From contig NZ_SKOG01000160.1 of the NCBI RefSeq assembly GCF_007120195.1, forward strand, positions 1 to 38,311: a DNA stretch of 38,311 bases, in the 5' to 3' direction. Numbering within the stretch: position 1 is the first letter of the stretch; each line of letters opens with the position of its first letter. This document shows, one piece after another, positions 1 to 8,586 of the stretch. The notes under the pieces were generated by a model. The model saw only the letters and a list, made by a program, of their open reading frames with translations. It ran no database searches and was not told where the DNA came from. A program made the position numbers and the translations under genes. The stretch comes from Aquisalimonas sp. (GTDB lineage: Bacteria; Pseudomonadota; Gammaproteobacteria; Nitrococcales; Aquisalimonadaceae).

Positions 1-838
1 AGCTTACGTTCAGTACCGTCAGTATCGGCCAGTAACGTGGTCTGGGTCGGTCTGCCGGTCGTGCGCCACAGGTGAGAAAGTCCGCGCCGGCATTGCGGAG
101 CAGCCGGATCTGGATGGTGATCGCGATAGCCACCAGGGTGACCAGCACGGCGGCCAGGACCGCGGCGCCCTCGAAAGAGACAGGAACGGTTTGGATCTCT
201 TGCCGTATGATGTAGGGGATCAGCGGGAAGCGGAACGCCGACAGGAACGCCGCGGGCAGGCCGAAATCGCCCACCGTGTCCACGAAGACCAGGATCGCAG
301 CGGACAGCAGGGCCGGTAGCAGGAGCGGCAGTTTGATGGTGCGCAGAACCTGTGCAGGGCTGGCACCGCCGAGGCGTGCGGCCTGTTCCAGGTTGCGCAC
401 GTTCCATTGCAGTGCGGCACTGAAGGCCAGATAGGCCAGCGGGAAATTGGCCAGGCTCATGACCATGACCAACCCTGGCAGCGAGAAAATGAACTCGCCC
501 AGCCAGGGCAGTCCCATCTGGTGAGCGGTGCCGCCACTGCGCCCGAACAGGACCCAGCCCTGGGCGATGATGAACGACGGCATCACCAGCACGAACCACG
601 CCGCGAAGTCGATCAGTCCGGCCGTGGGAAAGTTGTAATTGTGCCGGATGTACGCCATTCCGGCGCCGATGAAGGTGCCGATCACCATGGTGCCGAGGGA
701 AAGGTACAGTGAATTCTGCACCGCCGTCCGCCACAGACGGCGCTCCCAAAGATCAGTGAACAGGTCGAAATCGCCCAGATCGAGAATGCCCAGGTAAAGC
801 TGGGGGAAGGCGCCGCCGTGCAGGTTTGTCATCCCCAT
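1..838 (-). CDS. ABC transporter permease, iron/FbpB-like type (3' part cut by window edge)
   Basis: Open on the minus strand from an ATG at 838 (a second in-frame ATG is at 832) to base 1 without a stop. The translation is very hydrophobic with several membrane spans and carries the cytoplasmic EAA loop typical of BPD permeases (EQAARLGGAS, then a run of Leu/Pro), about 190 residues in. The segment FAAWFVLVMPSFIIAQGW and the loop resemble FbpB/SfuB-type two-lobed permeases for ferric iron or related solutes. A weak AGG lies about nine bases before the 838 start. An in-frame stop at 917-919 bounds the reading frame, so the N-terminus may reach residue M at 913. The solute cannot be told; no ATPase or binding protein is in the window. 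Start and family are reasonably sure, substrate is not. Confidence 0.8.
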   Translation of the reverse strand, partial: MGMTNLHGGAFPQLYLGILDLGDFDLFTDLWERRLWRTAVQNSLYLSLGTMVIGTFIGAGMAYIRHNYNFPTAGLIDFAAWFVLVMPSFIIAQGWVLFGRSGGTAHQMGLPWLGEFIFSLPGLVMVMSLANFPLAYLAFSAALQWNVRNLEQAARLGGASPAQVLRTIKLPLLLPALLSAAILVFVDTVGDFGLPAAFLSAFRFPLIPYIIRQEIQTVPVSFEGAAVLAAVLVTLVAIAITIQIRLLRNAGADFLTCGARPADRPRPRYWPILTVLNVS

Positions 839-927
839 GCAACACACCTGAGATAGGACGGTGGCAATGCCCCGGCGAGGGGTGGTGTCGTCCTCCCTGC
901 AAGGCGAGTACATTCTTCAGGATCTGA

Positions 928-1051
928 ATCGGGATTGAGGAACCGGGCTCCGACGTGACCAGCATGACGTCCGAAGGCTACTAACGTGCAGACCAGCTAC
1001 TTCGTAACCGGGGAGACGCGCGATTATCGGCCCTTCAGTGGCGACTATTGA
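928..1051 (+). pseudogene. C-terminal remnant of a phosphate-selective porin (OprO/OprP-like)
   Basis: Two overlapping short frames join into a porin-like tail: GSDVTSMTSEGY (ending 981) in one frame and TNVQTSYFVTGETRDYRPF (ending in TGA at 1049-1051) in the next. The SYFVTGE-R-Y pattern is the conserved last-strand signature of the Porin_O_P family (known family feature). There is no upstream coding region, so only the last strands remain, with a frameshift in the Gly-Tyr codons. It is followed at once by an intrinsic terminator. The call rests on motif recognition alone. Confidence 0.4.
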
Positions 1052-1074
1052 CCCCGCAAAGCGGGGTCTTTTCT
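1051..1074 (+). terminator. Rho-independent terminator after the porin remnant
   Basis: Perfect 7-bp stem ACCCCGC/GCGGGGT around an AAA loop, followed by CTTTTCT. It faces rightward and has no intact gene before it, so it is likely the surviving terminator of the lost porin gene. Confidence 0.75.
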
Positions 1075-1090
1075 ATGCAGGACTGTTCGT

Positions 1091-1612
1091 TTATCGGAAT
1101 GGCCCGCAACTGCGCAGGGACGCCAGGCTCCTGCTCTCGTCAACGACCCGGAACCAGCCGCGTCGGCCGTCATCCAACTCCAGAATCGCATGGCTGCGTC
1201 GCCCGATTTGGCGGGTTTGAACACCGACCAGGGACACGTGCGCGTGCCACATAAACTTCCTGCTGACTACTTCCCTCTGGATGACGATGTGGTCACTGCT
1301 CAGCAGCGTGCGCCCGTCGCGGATCAGCCGTCCCTCTCCGGTTTCCCAATGCATGAAAGCTGCGCTCACCTGACCATTGACCGGGTGCTCATTCTCCGGG
1401 CTGATTGCGACAAACTGCTTACCGGCTGCTGACCCGACGATGACGGGATTGGCGGGTTGGCCATGGCGCCGTGCACTGTCACGGCACTGCCGCGCATGCG
1501 ACACACCCCCTTCAAAACGCCGCGTCACGGTCCCCGATAACTTCTGGACGCCGACCGCGACGCCGCCCTCGAACACGCGCAGGACACGGTGGCCTCGTTC
1601 AATGTGTTGCAT
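1091..1612 (-). CDS. Hypothetical protein, doubtful
   Basis: A 173-residue open frame with fairly balanced composition in its C-terminal two-thirds (for example FMHWETGEGRLIRDGRTLL and ELDDGRRGWFRVVDE). I recognise no family, signal peptide or membrane span. The first 40 residues read like noise, so the true start may be internal. Frames on the other strand overlap it and none is more convincing. It sits between the porin wreck and tenA in a region of gene decay and may itself be a remnant. The interval 1613-1834 shows nothing recognisable. Confidence 0.3.
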   Translation of the reverse strand: MQHIERGHRVLRVFEGGVAVGVQKLSGTVTRRFEGGVSHARQCRDSARRHGQPANPVIVGSAAGKQFVAISPENEHPVNGQVSAAFMHWETGEGRLIRDGRTLLSSDHIVIQREVVSRKFMWHAHVSLVGVQTRQIGRRSHAILELDDGRRGWFRVVDESRSLASLRSCGPFR

Positions 1613-1834
1613 GTGGAGGGGAGAGAAGCAGATGGGATCTCCAAAGCAGGCAGCGGAACGGCTGAATCCGCCGGCAGAACCCTACCGAAGATGCGACATT
1701 TATGGGTGCAGAACACAGAGCGTCGAGCTCGGGACTGTCTTCGCCGTGCATCGGTGTTTGCCGCATGGACGACGATGTTTGCATTCATCGAAACCCGGCG
1801 TGCGTGTGTATTTGATAGGGAGAATTTTACTATG

Positions 1835-1855
1835 GAGCGCGGTGCAGACGCGCTC
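1835..1855 (-). terminator. Hairpin at the end of tenA, possible terminator
   Basis: 7-bp stem GAGCGCG/CGCGCTC with a 7-base loop beginning at the tenA stop codon. The downstream tract on the minus strand is only moderately A/T-rich, so termination strength is uncertain. Confidence 0.4.
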
Positions 1856-2523
1856 TAGAAAGCGCGATCGAGGCCCATTTGCCAGAAATCGATTTCCAGG
1901 CGCGTGGCATCCCGGAAGACCGCAGCCAGTTCATTGAAGCGGGCCCGGGTGACACCGGCGAGCCGGGCGTCCAGCCACGCGCGCTCTGCACGCATGCTCG
2001 CCTGAAAGTCGTCACTCTCGTACATTCCGATCCAGGCGTCGAACGGGTTGCTGTCGCCTCTTACCGTGCCTGGCTGATCGTTCAGCCAGTTGGCAATCTC
2101 CCCGTACCCAACCAGGCATGGCGCCAGAGCTACGTGCAGATCCAGCAAGTCTCCGCGGTTGCCTGTGTCTAGTACATACCGGGTATACGCCATGGTTGCC
2201 CGGGCTTCGGGTAGCTGTGCCAAGTCGTCTTCGGATATCCCCCATTCCTGACAGTACTGCACGTGCAGGTCCATCTCCATGTCCACGATGGCTTTCATGC
2301 CCTCGTGGGCGTGCCGAAGATCCTCGAGGCTGCGGCTCTTGTACGCAGCTAGCGCGAAGGCTCGAGCGAAGTGGATCAGGAACAGGTAGTCCTGCTTCAG
2401 ATAGTGACGGAAGGCATCTTCCTGCAGAGTGCCTTCACCCAGTGTGCGCACGAACTCGTGCCCGATGTAAGCATTCCAGTCCGGTGCACAGGCACTAGCC
2501 AGATCATCGAACGAAAAAGCCAT
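1855..2523 (-). CDS. tenA: Aminopyrimidine aminohydrolase / thiaminase II, TenA
   Basis: Full-length 222-residue TenA family protein. The family hydrolyses 4-amino-5-aminomethyl-2-methylpyrimidine, salvaging the pyrimidine half of thiamine, in the cytoplasm. Visible active-site residues match the family: Asp45 in QDYLF, the nucleophile Cys136 in LAPCLVGYGEI and the late acid Glu210 in RLEIDFW. The start is set by a strong AAGGAG about six bases before the ATG at 2523. It stands alone: no thi genes lie beside it, and I found no TPP riboswitch in the 170 bases upstream. The gene looks intact, unlike many neighbours. Confidence 0.95.
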   Translation of the reverse strand: MAFSFDDLASACAPDWNAYIGHEFVRTLGEGTLQEDAFRHYLKQDYLFLIHFARAFALAAYKSRSLEDLRHAHEGMKAIVDMEMDLHVQYCQEWGISEDDLAQLPEARATMAYTRYVLDTGNRGDLLDLHVALAPCLVGYGEIANWLNDQPGTVRGDSNPFDAWIGMYESDDFQASMRAERAWLDARLAGVTRARFNELAAVFRDATRLEIDFWQMGLDRAF

Positions 2524-3173
2524 GAAGTCTCCTTCAGGAGTGCGGGAATGTCGCCGGCATGGGCGCGTGCGGGATCGCCGGGCTATCCAGGACCAACTTA
2601 AGTAACAAAGTCGTGGCGACGGCCGCAGAGCTTAGCCTCATACGCGTTGCTGCTGGTGTCCATGCTGACCACACGCCTGCTCAGCCCAGTTGTCAGCACT
2701 GACGTTGTATGACGCATGGTCGCGAGAGTATCGAAACGCAATCATATTGCAAGACGGGCCAGCGAGTGATTGTTTCGTAGGGAAATATAAACAGTGCCGC
2801 ATCCCTGGGCCTCACGGGCGGGGAGTCCTTCTCTATCTCCTCACTGAAAGGGGAATCGAAGATGGTGACAGTCACCGCCACCTGCCCGGACGGCAAGGAA
2901 ACCACCTTCGCGCCTGGAATATGGCACGCGCTCGAGCATGCGCGGTCGCCTGGCCATGGCGTGAGTATCTCGCTGGGGAAGCTGGCAGCCGCCCGGGTAT
3001 CAGTTACACCACGGATCCTGACGGTACACGCCAGTACGTCACCGGCGTGCGGGCACTGATGGAGCGCAACGCGATGCGCTACTTCCTGGCCTTTCCGGCT
3101 CTTCTGGAGGCGGAGAACCAGACAGGCGCGGCGGCTCGCCCGTCGATCCATCAGTCAGAGGACCGTGGCGCGA
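2524..3173. other. Gap without a confident gene; possible broken small ORF
   Basis: About 650 bases with no recognisable family. On the plus strand an ATG at 2862, preceded by AGGGG, opens MVTVTATCPDGKETTFAPGIW; after about 33 residues the sense seems to move to the frame that reads YTTDPDGTRQYVTGVRALM near 3000-3060 and stops at 3226. This could be one frameshifted gene of unknown type or chance. Nothing else is seen. Confidence 0.3.
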
Positions 3174-3365
3174 TCATGCCGCGTCGCTCCGCGCGACCAA
3201 CTCCAATGCCTTACGGCCGGCCTTGAACTGTTTGGCGTGCCGCGACTCCAGCGTGATCAGCGCGAGGTCATCTGTGTGCACGACTCGGTACACCTCGCAC
3301 TGGCCGAGAATGCGGACCTGGTCGCCAACGATGGGCCCGTATGCGGGTTGCTGTTGGTTCATCAT
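3174..3365 (-). CDS. Small conserved-looking hypothetical protein
   Basis: A 63-residue protein starting at the first of two adjacent ATG codons (3365), chosen because AGGTGA lies seven bases upstream; the frame itself opens further up at 3425. The sequence has a beta-rich look, VGDQVRILGQCEVYRVV then LALITLESRHAKQFKAGRKAL, like a small SH3-type barrel that ends in a helix. No signal peptide and no Cys pairs. I do not recognise the family and no function can be given. It lies in the accessory region, upstream of nothing obviously linked. Confidence 0.5.
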   Translation of the reverse strand: MMNQQQPAYGPIVGDQVRILGQCEVYRVVHTDDLALITLESRHAKQFKAGRKALELVARSDAA

Positions 3366-3516
3366 GGCTTCACCTACTGGTCGAGGGATAGGCAAAAATT
3401 CGCCAAGATATTGAACTGAAAGCATGACAATCTTATGTCATTCGACAATTGTGGTTTCGCTCGTTTCAGTGACGATCTGGGCACCTCTCGATCAAAGATA
3501 AGCCGCCCATTGCCTG

Positions 3517-3894
3517 CTAGTCGCGCTCAAGGCGCACGCAGTCCGAGGCGCACCCCGAGTCGGGGGCCGGCGCGTCGGGGCGAGGAGGGCGATGCAGCAC
3601 CGCCACAGTCGGCGTCACGACAAGGCCGTCGTCGCGCACTGAGGCATTGCCGTCGACGATCAGCGAGTAACCACCGACAGTCGCGGGCGGATAAACCAGT
3701 GCCACGATCGGGCGCTCGGAGGCATTCGCTCGGCTTCGCCATCCAAAGCCGCTCACCTGCAAATCCTGACCGATCAACTCGGTACGCACGGCCACGGCGT
3801 GTGGGCGGCCGTGGTCGTCACTCGTGATCAAGTACGCGTATGTATAAGCCTTCAGCGTTTTCGCCAGGCGATCAAGATCCACCTTCGTACCCAT
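3517..3894 (-). CDS. Pyridoxamine 5'-phosphate oxidase-like split-barrel protein
   Basis: A 125-residue protein. The N-terminal half, LAKTLKAYTYAYLITSDD through GRPHAVAVRTEL, and the motif WRSRANASERPIVALVYPP have the look of the FMN-binding split-barrel (PNPOx-like) fold, in which the first beta hairpin binds flavin phosphate. The C-terminal tail holds Cys residues and many prolines and is less typical. Start: ATG at 3894 with AGAGGTG about seven bases before; the frame upstream to 4077 is low-complexity and not used. Substrate unknown. The 370 bases upstream on the minus strand contain no other gene. Confidence 0.7.
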   Translation of the reverse strand: MGTKVDLDRLAKTLKAYTYAYLITSDDHGRPHAVAVRTELIGQDLQVSGFGWRSRANASERPIVALVYPPATVGGYSLIVDGNASVRDDGLVVTPTVAVLHRPPRPDAPAPDSGCASDCVRLERD

Positions 3895-4265
3895 GGCAAG
3901 CACCTCTTGTTGCAGTCCATAACCACGGCGCGGTCTCGCCGCGGTGGAGGGGAAAACGCATCCCGGTGGCCGCTTCGCCCGCCTGGAATCCCGCGGGTCG
4001 GATCGCTGCACAGGCTCGAGCGTCAGGCTGGAACTGGCAGTTGCCACACACCTTAACCCAATCCGGCCGCTCGACAATGACCCCGGGGCGGTCTACCTGA
4101 ACACCGGCGAGTGCCGGGGGACTCGTCGGGAGGATGACCCCTCCGTCGTTGGGGCGATGCGCGGTACCGCGCCATACGCTGACTTGACAGCGCGGCGGGT
4201 CGCAGCTAACTCCAAGTGTAGACGTGTCCGCGTCCAGAAGACTAATACCAAAGAGGAGAAGCCTT
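3895..4265. other. Intergenic stretch between divergent genes
   Basis: No gene recognised. It holds a possible promoter for the rightward hydrolase near 4184-4212 and a GAGGAG ribosome site at about 4251-4258. Confidence 0.5.
4184..4212 (+). promoter_or_regulatory. Possible promoter of the exported hydrolase
   Basis: Perfect -35 hexamer TTGACA at 4184-4189; the hexamer 17 bases on, TAACTC, is a weak -10. Placement 54 bases before the start codon is reasonable. Confidence 0.3.
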
Positions 4266-5363
4266 ATGACCATGCAGTCCGTGCGCATCGTACACTGCAC
4301 CTGGCTGCTAGGAGCAGGTCTTTTTCTGGCACTCGGATCGCTTGGTGCTCAAGCAGAGGAGACCCAGCGGTTCGATCTCGGTGACTTCGAACTCGAATCC
4401 GGGGAAGTCATCGAGGACGCCTATCTCACCTATGTAACCCACGGGCAGCTGAACGAGGCCCGCGACAACGCCATCCTTGTGCTGCCGTCGTTGATGGCGG
4501 ACCACACCCGTCACGACTTCCTGATCGGTGAAGGGCTCGCCCTGGACCCAGACGAGTACTTCATCATTGCCGCCAACACGCTAGGTAACGGACATGCGAT
4601 CTCGCCGAGCAATAGCGAGAGTCAGCCGGGCATGGAGTTTCCGCAGTTCTCCATTCGGGACATGGTCAACGCGCAGCATGAATTGATCCAGGAGCAATTC
4701 GAGCTTGACGAACTCTTTTCGGTTGTCGGTCTATCCATGGGTGGCATGCAGGCCTACGAATGGGCGGCGAGTTATCCGGACGTGACGGAGTCCATCGTTC
4801 CGATTATCACCATGGCGCGGACCACCGGCTGGGTCACCGCGATCTGGGAAACCCAGCGACAGGCGATCATGCAGGATGACGCCTGGCAAGGCGGTGACTA
4901 TGACGAACAACCCGATGGATTCCGTTCCGCCATCGGCAGCCTCATGGTGTGGGTTCGCCACTGGCACTGGATGGACGAGGAATTTGCCGATGACAACATG
5001 GATGCCGTCGATTGGCTGCACGAGCAGGAAGATGCGCTCATGGAAGTCTGGGATGCCAACAATTACATCTACCAGACCCGCGCCGAGGATCGGCACGACA
5101 TCTCGGAAGCACCCGGGCTCGAAATCGGCTACGAAGAGGCTTTGGCCTCCATTGAGGCTCACGCGCTTATCATGCCAGGCACGAAGGACATTCTTCATCC
5201 ACCGGATGACTCCCGACTGGCTGCGGAACAAATGCCCCACGCCCGCCTTGCCGAAATCGACAGTGATCATGGCCATCTGGGGGGCGGAGGCGTGGACCAG
5301 GACGACATCGACTTCATCAACGAGGAGATGACGTCCTTCTTCAACGAGCTTCGCACCCAGTGA
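4266..5363 (+). CDS. Exported alpha/beta hydrolase of the homoserine acetyltransferase (MetX)-like family
   Basis: A 365-residue protein with an N-terminal signal peptide (hydrophobic stretch LLGAGLFLALGSLGAQA, cleavage likely after AQA), so periplasmic. The fold is alpha/beta hydrolase: nucleophile elbow GLSMGGMQAYEW, acid candidate in MPGTKDILHPP and final His in DSDHGHLGG. The elbow GLSMGGMQ and the early NTLGNGHA-SPS stretch are characteristic of MetX-type acyltransferases, but a signal peptide is unusual for a methionine enzyme, so an esterase or acyl hydrolase role is more likely. The start has GAGGAG eight bases upstream; a TTG/ATG start further up at 4224 would spoil the signal peptide. 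The mature part is acidic. It stands alone and is followed by a hairpin. Confidence 0.85.
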   Translation: MTMQSVRIVHCTWLLGAGLFLALGSLGAQAEETQRFDLGDFELESGEVIEDAYLTYVTHGQLNEARDNAILVLPSLMADHTRHDFLIGEGLALDPDEYFIIAANTLGNGHAISPSNSESQPGMEFPQFSIRDMVNAQHELIQEQFELDELFSVVGLSMGGMQAYEWAASYPDVTESIVPIITMARTTGWVTAIWETQRQAIMQDDAWQGGDYDEQPDGFRSAIGSLMVWVRHWHWMDEEFADDNMDAVDWLHEQEDALMEVWDANNYIYQTRAEDRHDISEAPGLEIGYEEALASIEAHALIMPGTKDILHPPDDSRLAAEQMPHARLAEIDSDHGHLGGGGVDQDDIDFINEEMTSFFNELRTQ

Positions 5364-5369
5364 CCCTTG

Positions 5370-5397
5370 GCCGGCACTCGGTTTGCCGAGTGCCGGC
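5370..5397 (+). terminator. Strong hairpin after the exported hydrolase
   Basis: Perfect 12-bp stem (5370-5381 with 5386-5397) and a four-base loop, starting seven bases after the stop codon. The following tract is not a clear T run. The 240 bases beyond it up to 5639 hold no recognisable gene. Confidence 0.6.
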
Positions 5398-5639
5398 GCT
5401 TACCGGTCGTCTAAACCTCCGAAGCCCTTGAGACGTGTCCCTTGGCTTCGGCGCACATGAGGGAAGGCGGTGCGCCAGGGCGGCACGCTACCGCAGTCGG
5501 CGGCGCATGGGTCGGTGAGAAATGTCGGCTGCCTCGAACGGTGGACCCTTGGCGACAAATTCTTGCCCGTTTTAAACGGCCAACGTTAACGTTCCGGGCC
5601 TTGGTCAGACCTTGAAGGACGCAGAAACGTGCTGCGGTG

Positions 5640-6881
5640 TCAGTTGTCGGGGTTTCGTACAAAAGGCCGCTTTTCCCAGCGAGTCGCCACCCCTGCAAGG
5701 AGCGAAGCAGATAGGGCGTATGCTGCGAACAACAGGGCGATGTCCGAGGGGTTCAGGCCCCAGTCCAGCAGGGCACCTGCAAGCACCGGCGACGCGGCTG
5801 TGGCCAGCACCATCACCGCGTGCACCAGTGCCCGGATGGCACCGATGTGCTGCGTGCCATACAGCTCCGCCCATAACGCCCCCATGAGCGTTCCCGCGCC
5901 GCCGACGCTTACTCCCACCAGCAGCAGATAGACCGGAGCCACCCACTGCCCCGAGGCCACCGCGAGCATGACAATGCCGAGCATGAGCGGCGCGAGGAAG
6001 ACCGGTACCAAGTGACAGGCACCGATGCGGTCCACCAGTGGCCCGGCAAGCATCAGTGACACGATGTGGGATGCCGCGAACGCAAAGAAGCTCGATGCCA
6101 ACCAATGCAGACTCCAGCCCTTTTCCTCGGCCAGGGGCACCTGGTGGAAAAAGAGCGCGGTGATGATGAACGGCGGTGCCATCACGGCGGGGAGCAGGGC
6201 GTAGAACAGCGGATGGCGCAGCACGTCCCGGCGTCGCCAGCTTGCGGCGGGAGGCGCCTGGTGAACGCTGGGCATCGCGGGGATAGGCTCGACGTCGCGC
6301 CGGTCATGGTAGCGAAGCAGTGCCAGGGCCACGGGCAGCATGACTATGACGACGATGATCGCAAGTACGGCCCAGCTCGACCGCCACCCGATCAGCGCCA
6401 GGGCAGTGACCACCAGGATGGGCATGACTCCCTCGGCGAGAGGGAGTCCCAGCATGGCAACGCTGACCGCCTTGCCACGGTTGGCGGTAAAGTAACGGGC
6501 CATGGTCGTCTGCGCGACGTGGACCATCATCCCCTGGCCGCTGAGCCGCAGGAGAAAGAAGCCGAGGCCGAGCATGACCACGCCCTGGCTGCCGGCGAGG
6601 AGGCCGCACCCCACCGCCGCAGTGGCCAGTACGCCGGTGGTGAGTGCTCGCAGATCGACGGTGTCCACCAGTCGGCCCACCCAGACCAGCGACAACGCGC
6701 TGGCCACGGTGGCAAGACCGTAGAGCAGGCCGAAATCCGCATTGCTTAGCGCGAACGCGGCGCGCAGTTCTCCGCCGAACAGGGAGATAACGAATGTCTG
6801 GCCAACGCTGGAGAGGGCCGTGAGCAATGCCCCGAATGCGAGGAATGCTCTGTTCTCCAGAATGAAACGCGCATAGTTCAT
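5640..6881 (-). CDS. Major facilitator superfamily permease
   Basis: 413 residues with about twelve hydrophobic segments and the central hydrophilic loop near residue 200 (RYHDRRDVEPIP, SWRRRDVLRHP). The loop after TM2, VWVGRLVDTVDLRAL, fits the MFS loop 2-3 signature G-x-x-x-D-R, and the second half repeats it as AGPLVDRIGACHL. The ATG at 6881 overlaps the stop of the upstream helicase frame in an ATGA, so it was once translated in coupling with that gene. Transported compound cannot be told. The helicase ahead of it is broken, so expression may depend on another promoter; none is obvious. Confidence 0.85.
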   Translation of the reverse strand: MNYARFILENRAFLAFGALLTALSSVGQTFVISLFGGELRAAFALSNADFGLLYGLATVASALSLVWVGRLVDTVDLRALTTGVLATAAVGCGLLAGSQGVVMLGLGFFLLRLSGQGMMVHVAQTTMARYFTANRGKAVSVAMLGLPLAEGVMPILVVTALALIGWRSSWAVLAIIVVIVMLPVALALLRYHDRRDVEPIPAMPSVHQAPPAASWRRRDVLRHPLFYALLPAVMAPPFIITALFFHQVPLAEEKGWSLHWLASSFFAFAASHIVSLMLAGPLVDRIGACHLVPVFLAPLMLGIVMLAVASGQWVAPVYLLLVGVSVGGAGTLMGALWAELYGTQHIGAIRALVHAVMVLATAASPVLAGALLDWGLNPSDIALLFAAYALSASLLAGVATRWEKRPFVRNPDN

Positions 6882-8133
6882 GGCGTTTGGAGAAACGGCG
6901 TCATCGCGCCCGTGTGGGTCAGAACCACTCGGTGCATGGCCCGCGTACCCCCAACGTAGAGCAGGTTGCGATCCATGGGGGAGTGGTACGTGCCGGCGCC
7001 GACGTCCGGCACGATGACCTGATCGAACTCCAGACCCTTCGCCATGTGCGCTGTACACACGATGACGCCGGTGGCGTAGGTGTGGCGCTGTTCCTCGAAC
7101 AGATGCACCTCGACGTCACGCTCCCCGAGCGCTCTCGCCATGCGCCGCGCCTGCTTCGGGGTTTTGCAGATCACACCCAGTGTATTGTGCGCCGACTCGC
7201 GGAACGCCTCGGCGTCGTCAACGAGGCGCGCCATTTCTTCCTTCTTCGTGCGGCACTCGACGACCTGCGGCTCTTCGCCGTGGCGCTCGATGGCGACCAG
7301 GTCCGGATTGGGCGAAATGTGTTGGGCGAACTGGGTGATCTCGTAGCTGGAACGGTAGCTGGTGTGGAGCGTGACACAGGAGGCGGTGTTGAACACCGCC
7401 TGGATGTCGTCGGCCTTCGACGCGCCGTGGGGATTGATGGACTGGTTGGCGTCGCCGAGGATGGTCTTGTTGCAGGGGAACAGCCGCGCGAGCGCGGCGT
7501 ACTGCACCGGGGTGTCGTCCTGCATCTCGTCCACGAGCAGGTGCTTCGCGGAGCGATACTGCGAGCGGATGCCTTCGAGCGCATCTTCAGGCAGATCAGC
7601 GGAAAGACGTCCGCATACTCGAGCTTGCCACCCGCGGGCTTGAACAGCTCCGGCTTACCCTGCCACGTATAGAACTGCTTGAACGTCTCACGCAGGGTGG
7701 ACTGATTCACGATGCCGCGGACGGCATCCCGGAGCTGTCGCCGTTCTGCCGGCTCCAGATCGTAGTTGTACTCGAGGCCGATTTTCTGCTCGGCCTCGCG
7801 CACCACCTGATTGACGCGCTCGGTCATGGCCATGGAGCGGTGCTTGCGGAAGATCTCCTCCAGCAGCCAGCCCGGCATCAGCCGCCGGGCGATCCAGACA
7901 TCCTCGGCCTGGAAGCGACTCTGTTCCACATGGTCCATCTCCGCGCGGCTCGCCCAGAGATACCGCTTCTGGTCCTGGATTTCCCGGGCGTGGTGGTTCA
8001 GGCGGGCATCGGCATCCCGGAGCGCCTGACGCAAGCGAGCCTGGACCGTCTCCAGATACTCGCGTTCGGCCTGCTCGGCAGGATTGGCCACCTCCGCCGT
8101 GCTGGCGCTTGCCGGTTCGGTCTGTCGTGTCAT
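6878..8133 (-). pseudogene. HelD-type superfamily 1 helicase, internally deleted and frameshifted
   Basis: The N-terminal coiled part (EREYLETVQARLRQALRDA, then KRYLWASRAEMDHVE) and the C-terminal motor lobe (DEMQDDTPVQYAALARLFP, LGDANQSINPHG, AHMAKGLEFDQVIVPD, NLLYVGGTRAMHR) match HelD-family ATPases, which act on RNA polymerase or DNA. Between MDHVE and QSRFQAED, near 7920, the whole region with the Walker A motif is missing. A second lesion lies near 7579: KMR continues as LEGIRSQYRSAKHLLVDEM only after a one-base shift. The remaining length is about 418 codons against roughly 700 in the family. The best ATG is at 8133. Even if the frameshift were a sequencing error, the loss of Walker A means no ATPase. 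Confidence 0.85.
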
Positions 8134-8472
8134 GGTCGGGAGTGCTGGTGAATCGTGAAGAGCGCGGAGTATCGGCGATCGCGCCGCGGTCGTCAAAGCG
8201 CAGCTGGCGTGGGTGCTACACAGTCGCCTGACGGTGGTGGCATCATCAAGAGAACTTCACACAGCACACGACGCCTGCCCTCTCGGAAGGCTCTCCTGGT
8301 TCTGTCTGACACGCCCGGGTCGCCGTGCGGCGATGCGGTAGTGCGTCGTCACGACAAGGCCGCAACCCGCTGAGAGTGGCCGGAATTGGCCGTCATGACC
8401 GTTCGAAGGGGGCATCGGGTCGGATCATGGTCTTAAGCGGCACGAGGCAGCCACAAGTGGCTATCGGTGGTG
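8134..8472. other. Gap without a recognised gene
   Basis: About 340 bases between the helicase wreck and the antitoxin remnant. Frames on both strands are short and low in complexity. No promoter, repeat or RNA could be supported. Confidence 0.4.
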
Positions 8473-8586
8473 TTACCTATGATCGACCGCCTCCAGAATA
8501 TAGAGGTGGTACTGGATATCCTTATAGCTGCTGTCGTCCGGAAGGTTTCGGAGGAGTTCCTGGACGTGTTGTTTGGCCGTCTGCAT
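8473..8586 (-). pseudogene. Truncated antitoxin-like small protein (N-terminal part)
   Basis: A 37-residue frame, ATG at 8586, with GAGGTG seven bases upstream. The sequence (LLRNLPDDSSYKDIQYHLYIL) matches by eye the N-terminal helix-rich part of a common small antitoxin-type family whose members read L-x-x-LPDD-x-x-x-EDIQYHLYVLE and are about 65-80 residues long. After ILEAV it ends abruptly at DHR and stop, with no partner toxin gene behind it. I take it as the surviving 5' end of a toxin-antitoxin cassette. It could still be translated. Confidence 0.5.

Noticed and set aside
1377-1937. 186-residue open frame on the plus strand over the start of the tenA terminator region
   Set aside because: Arg/Pro/Cys-rich shadow sequence, overlaps tenA and has no ribosome site.
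2524-2690. TPP riboswitch before tenA
   Set aside because: No CTGAGA or ACCTGA-type blocks on the minus strand.
5605-6105. Gly/Ala/Arg-rich open frame inside the MFS gene
   Set aside because: Out-of-frame shadow of a membrane protein on the same strand.
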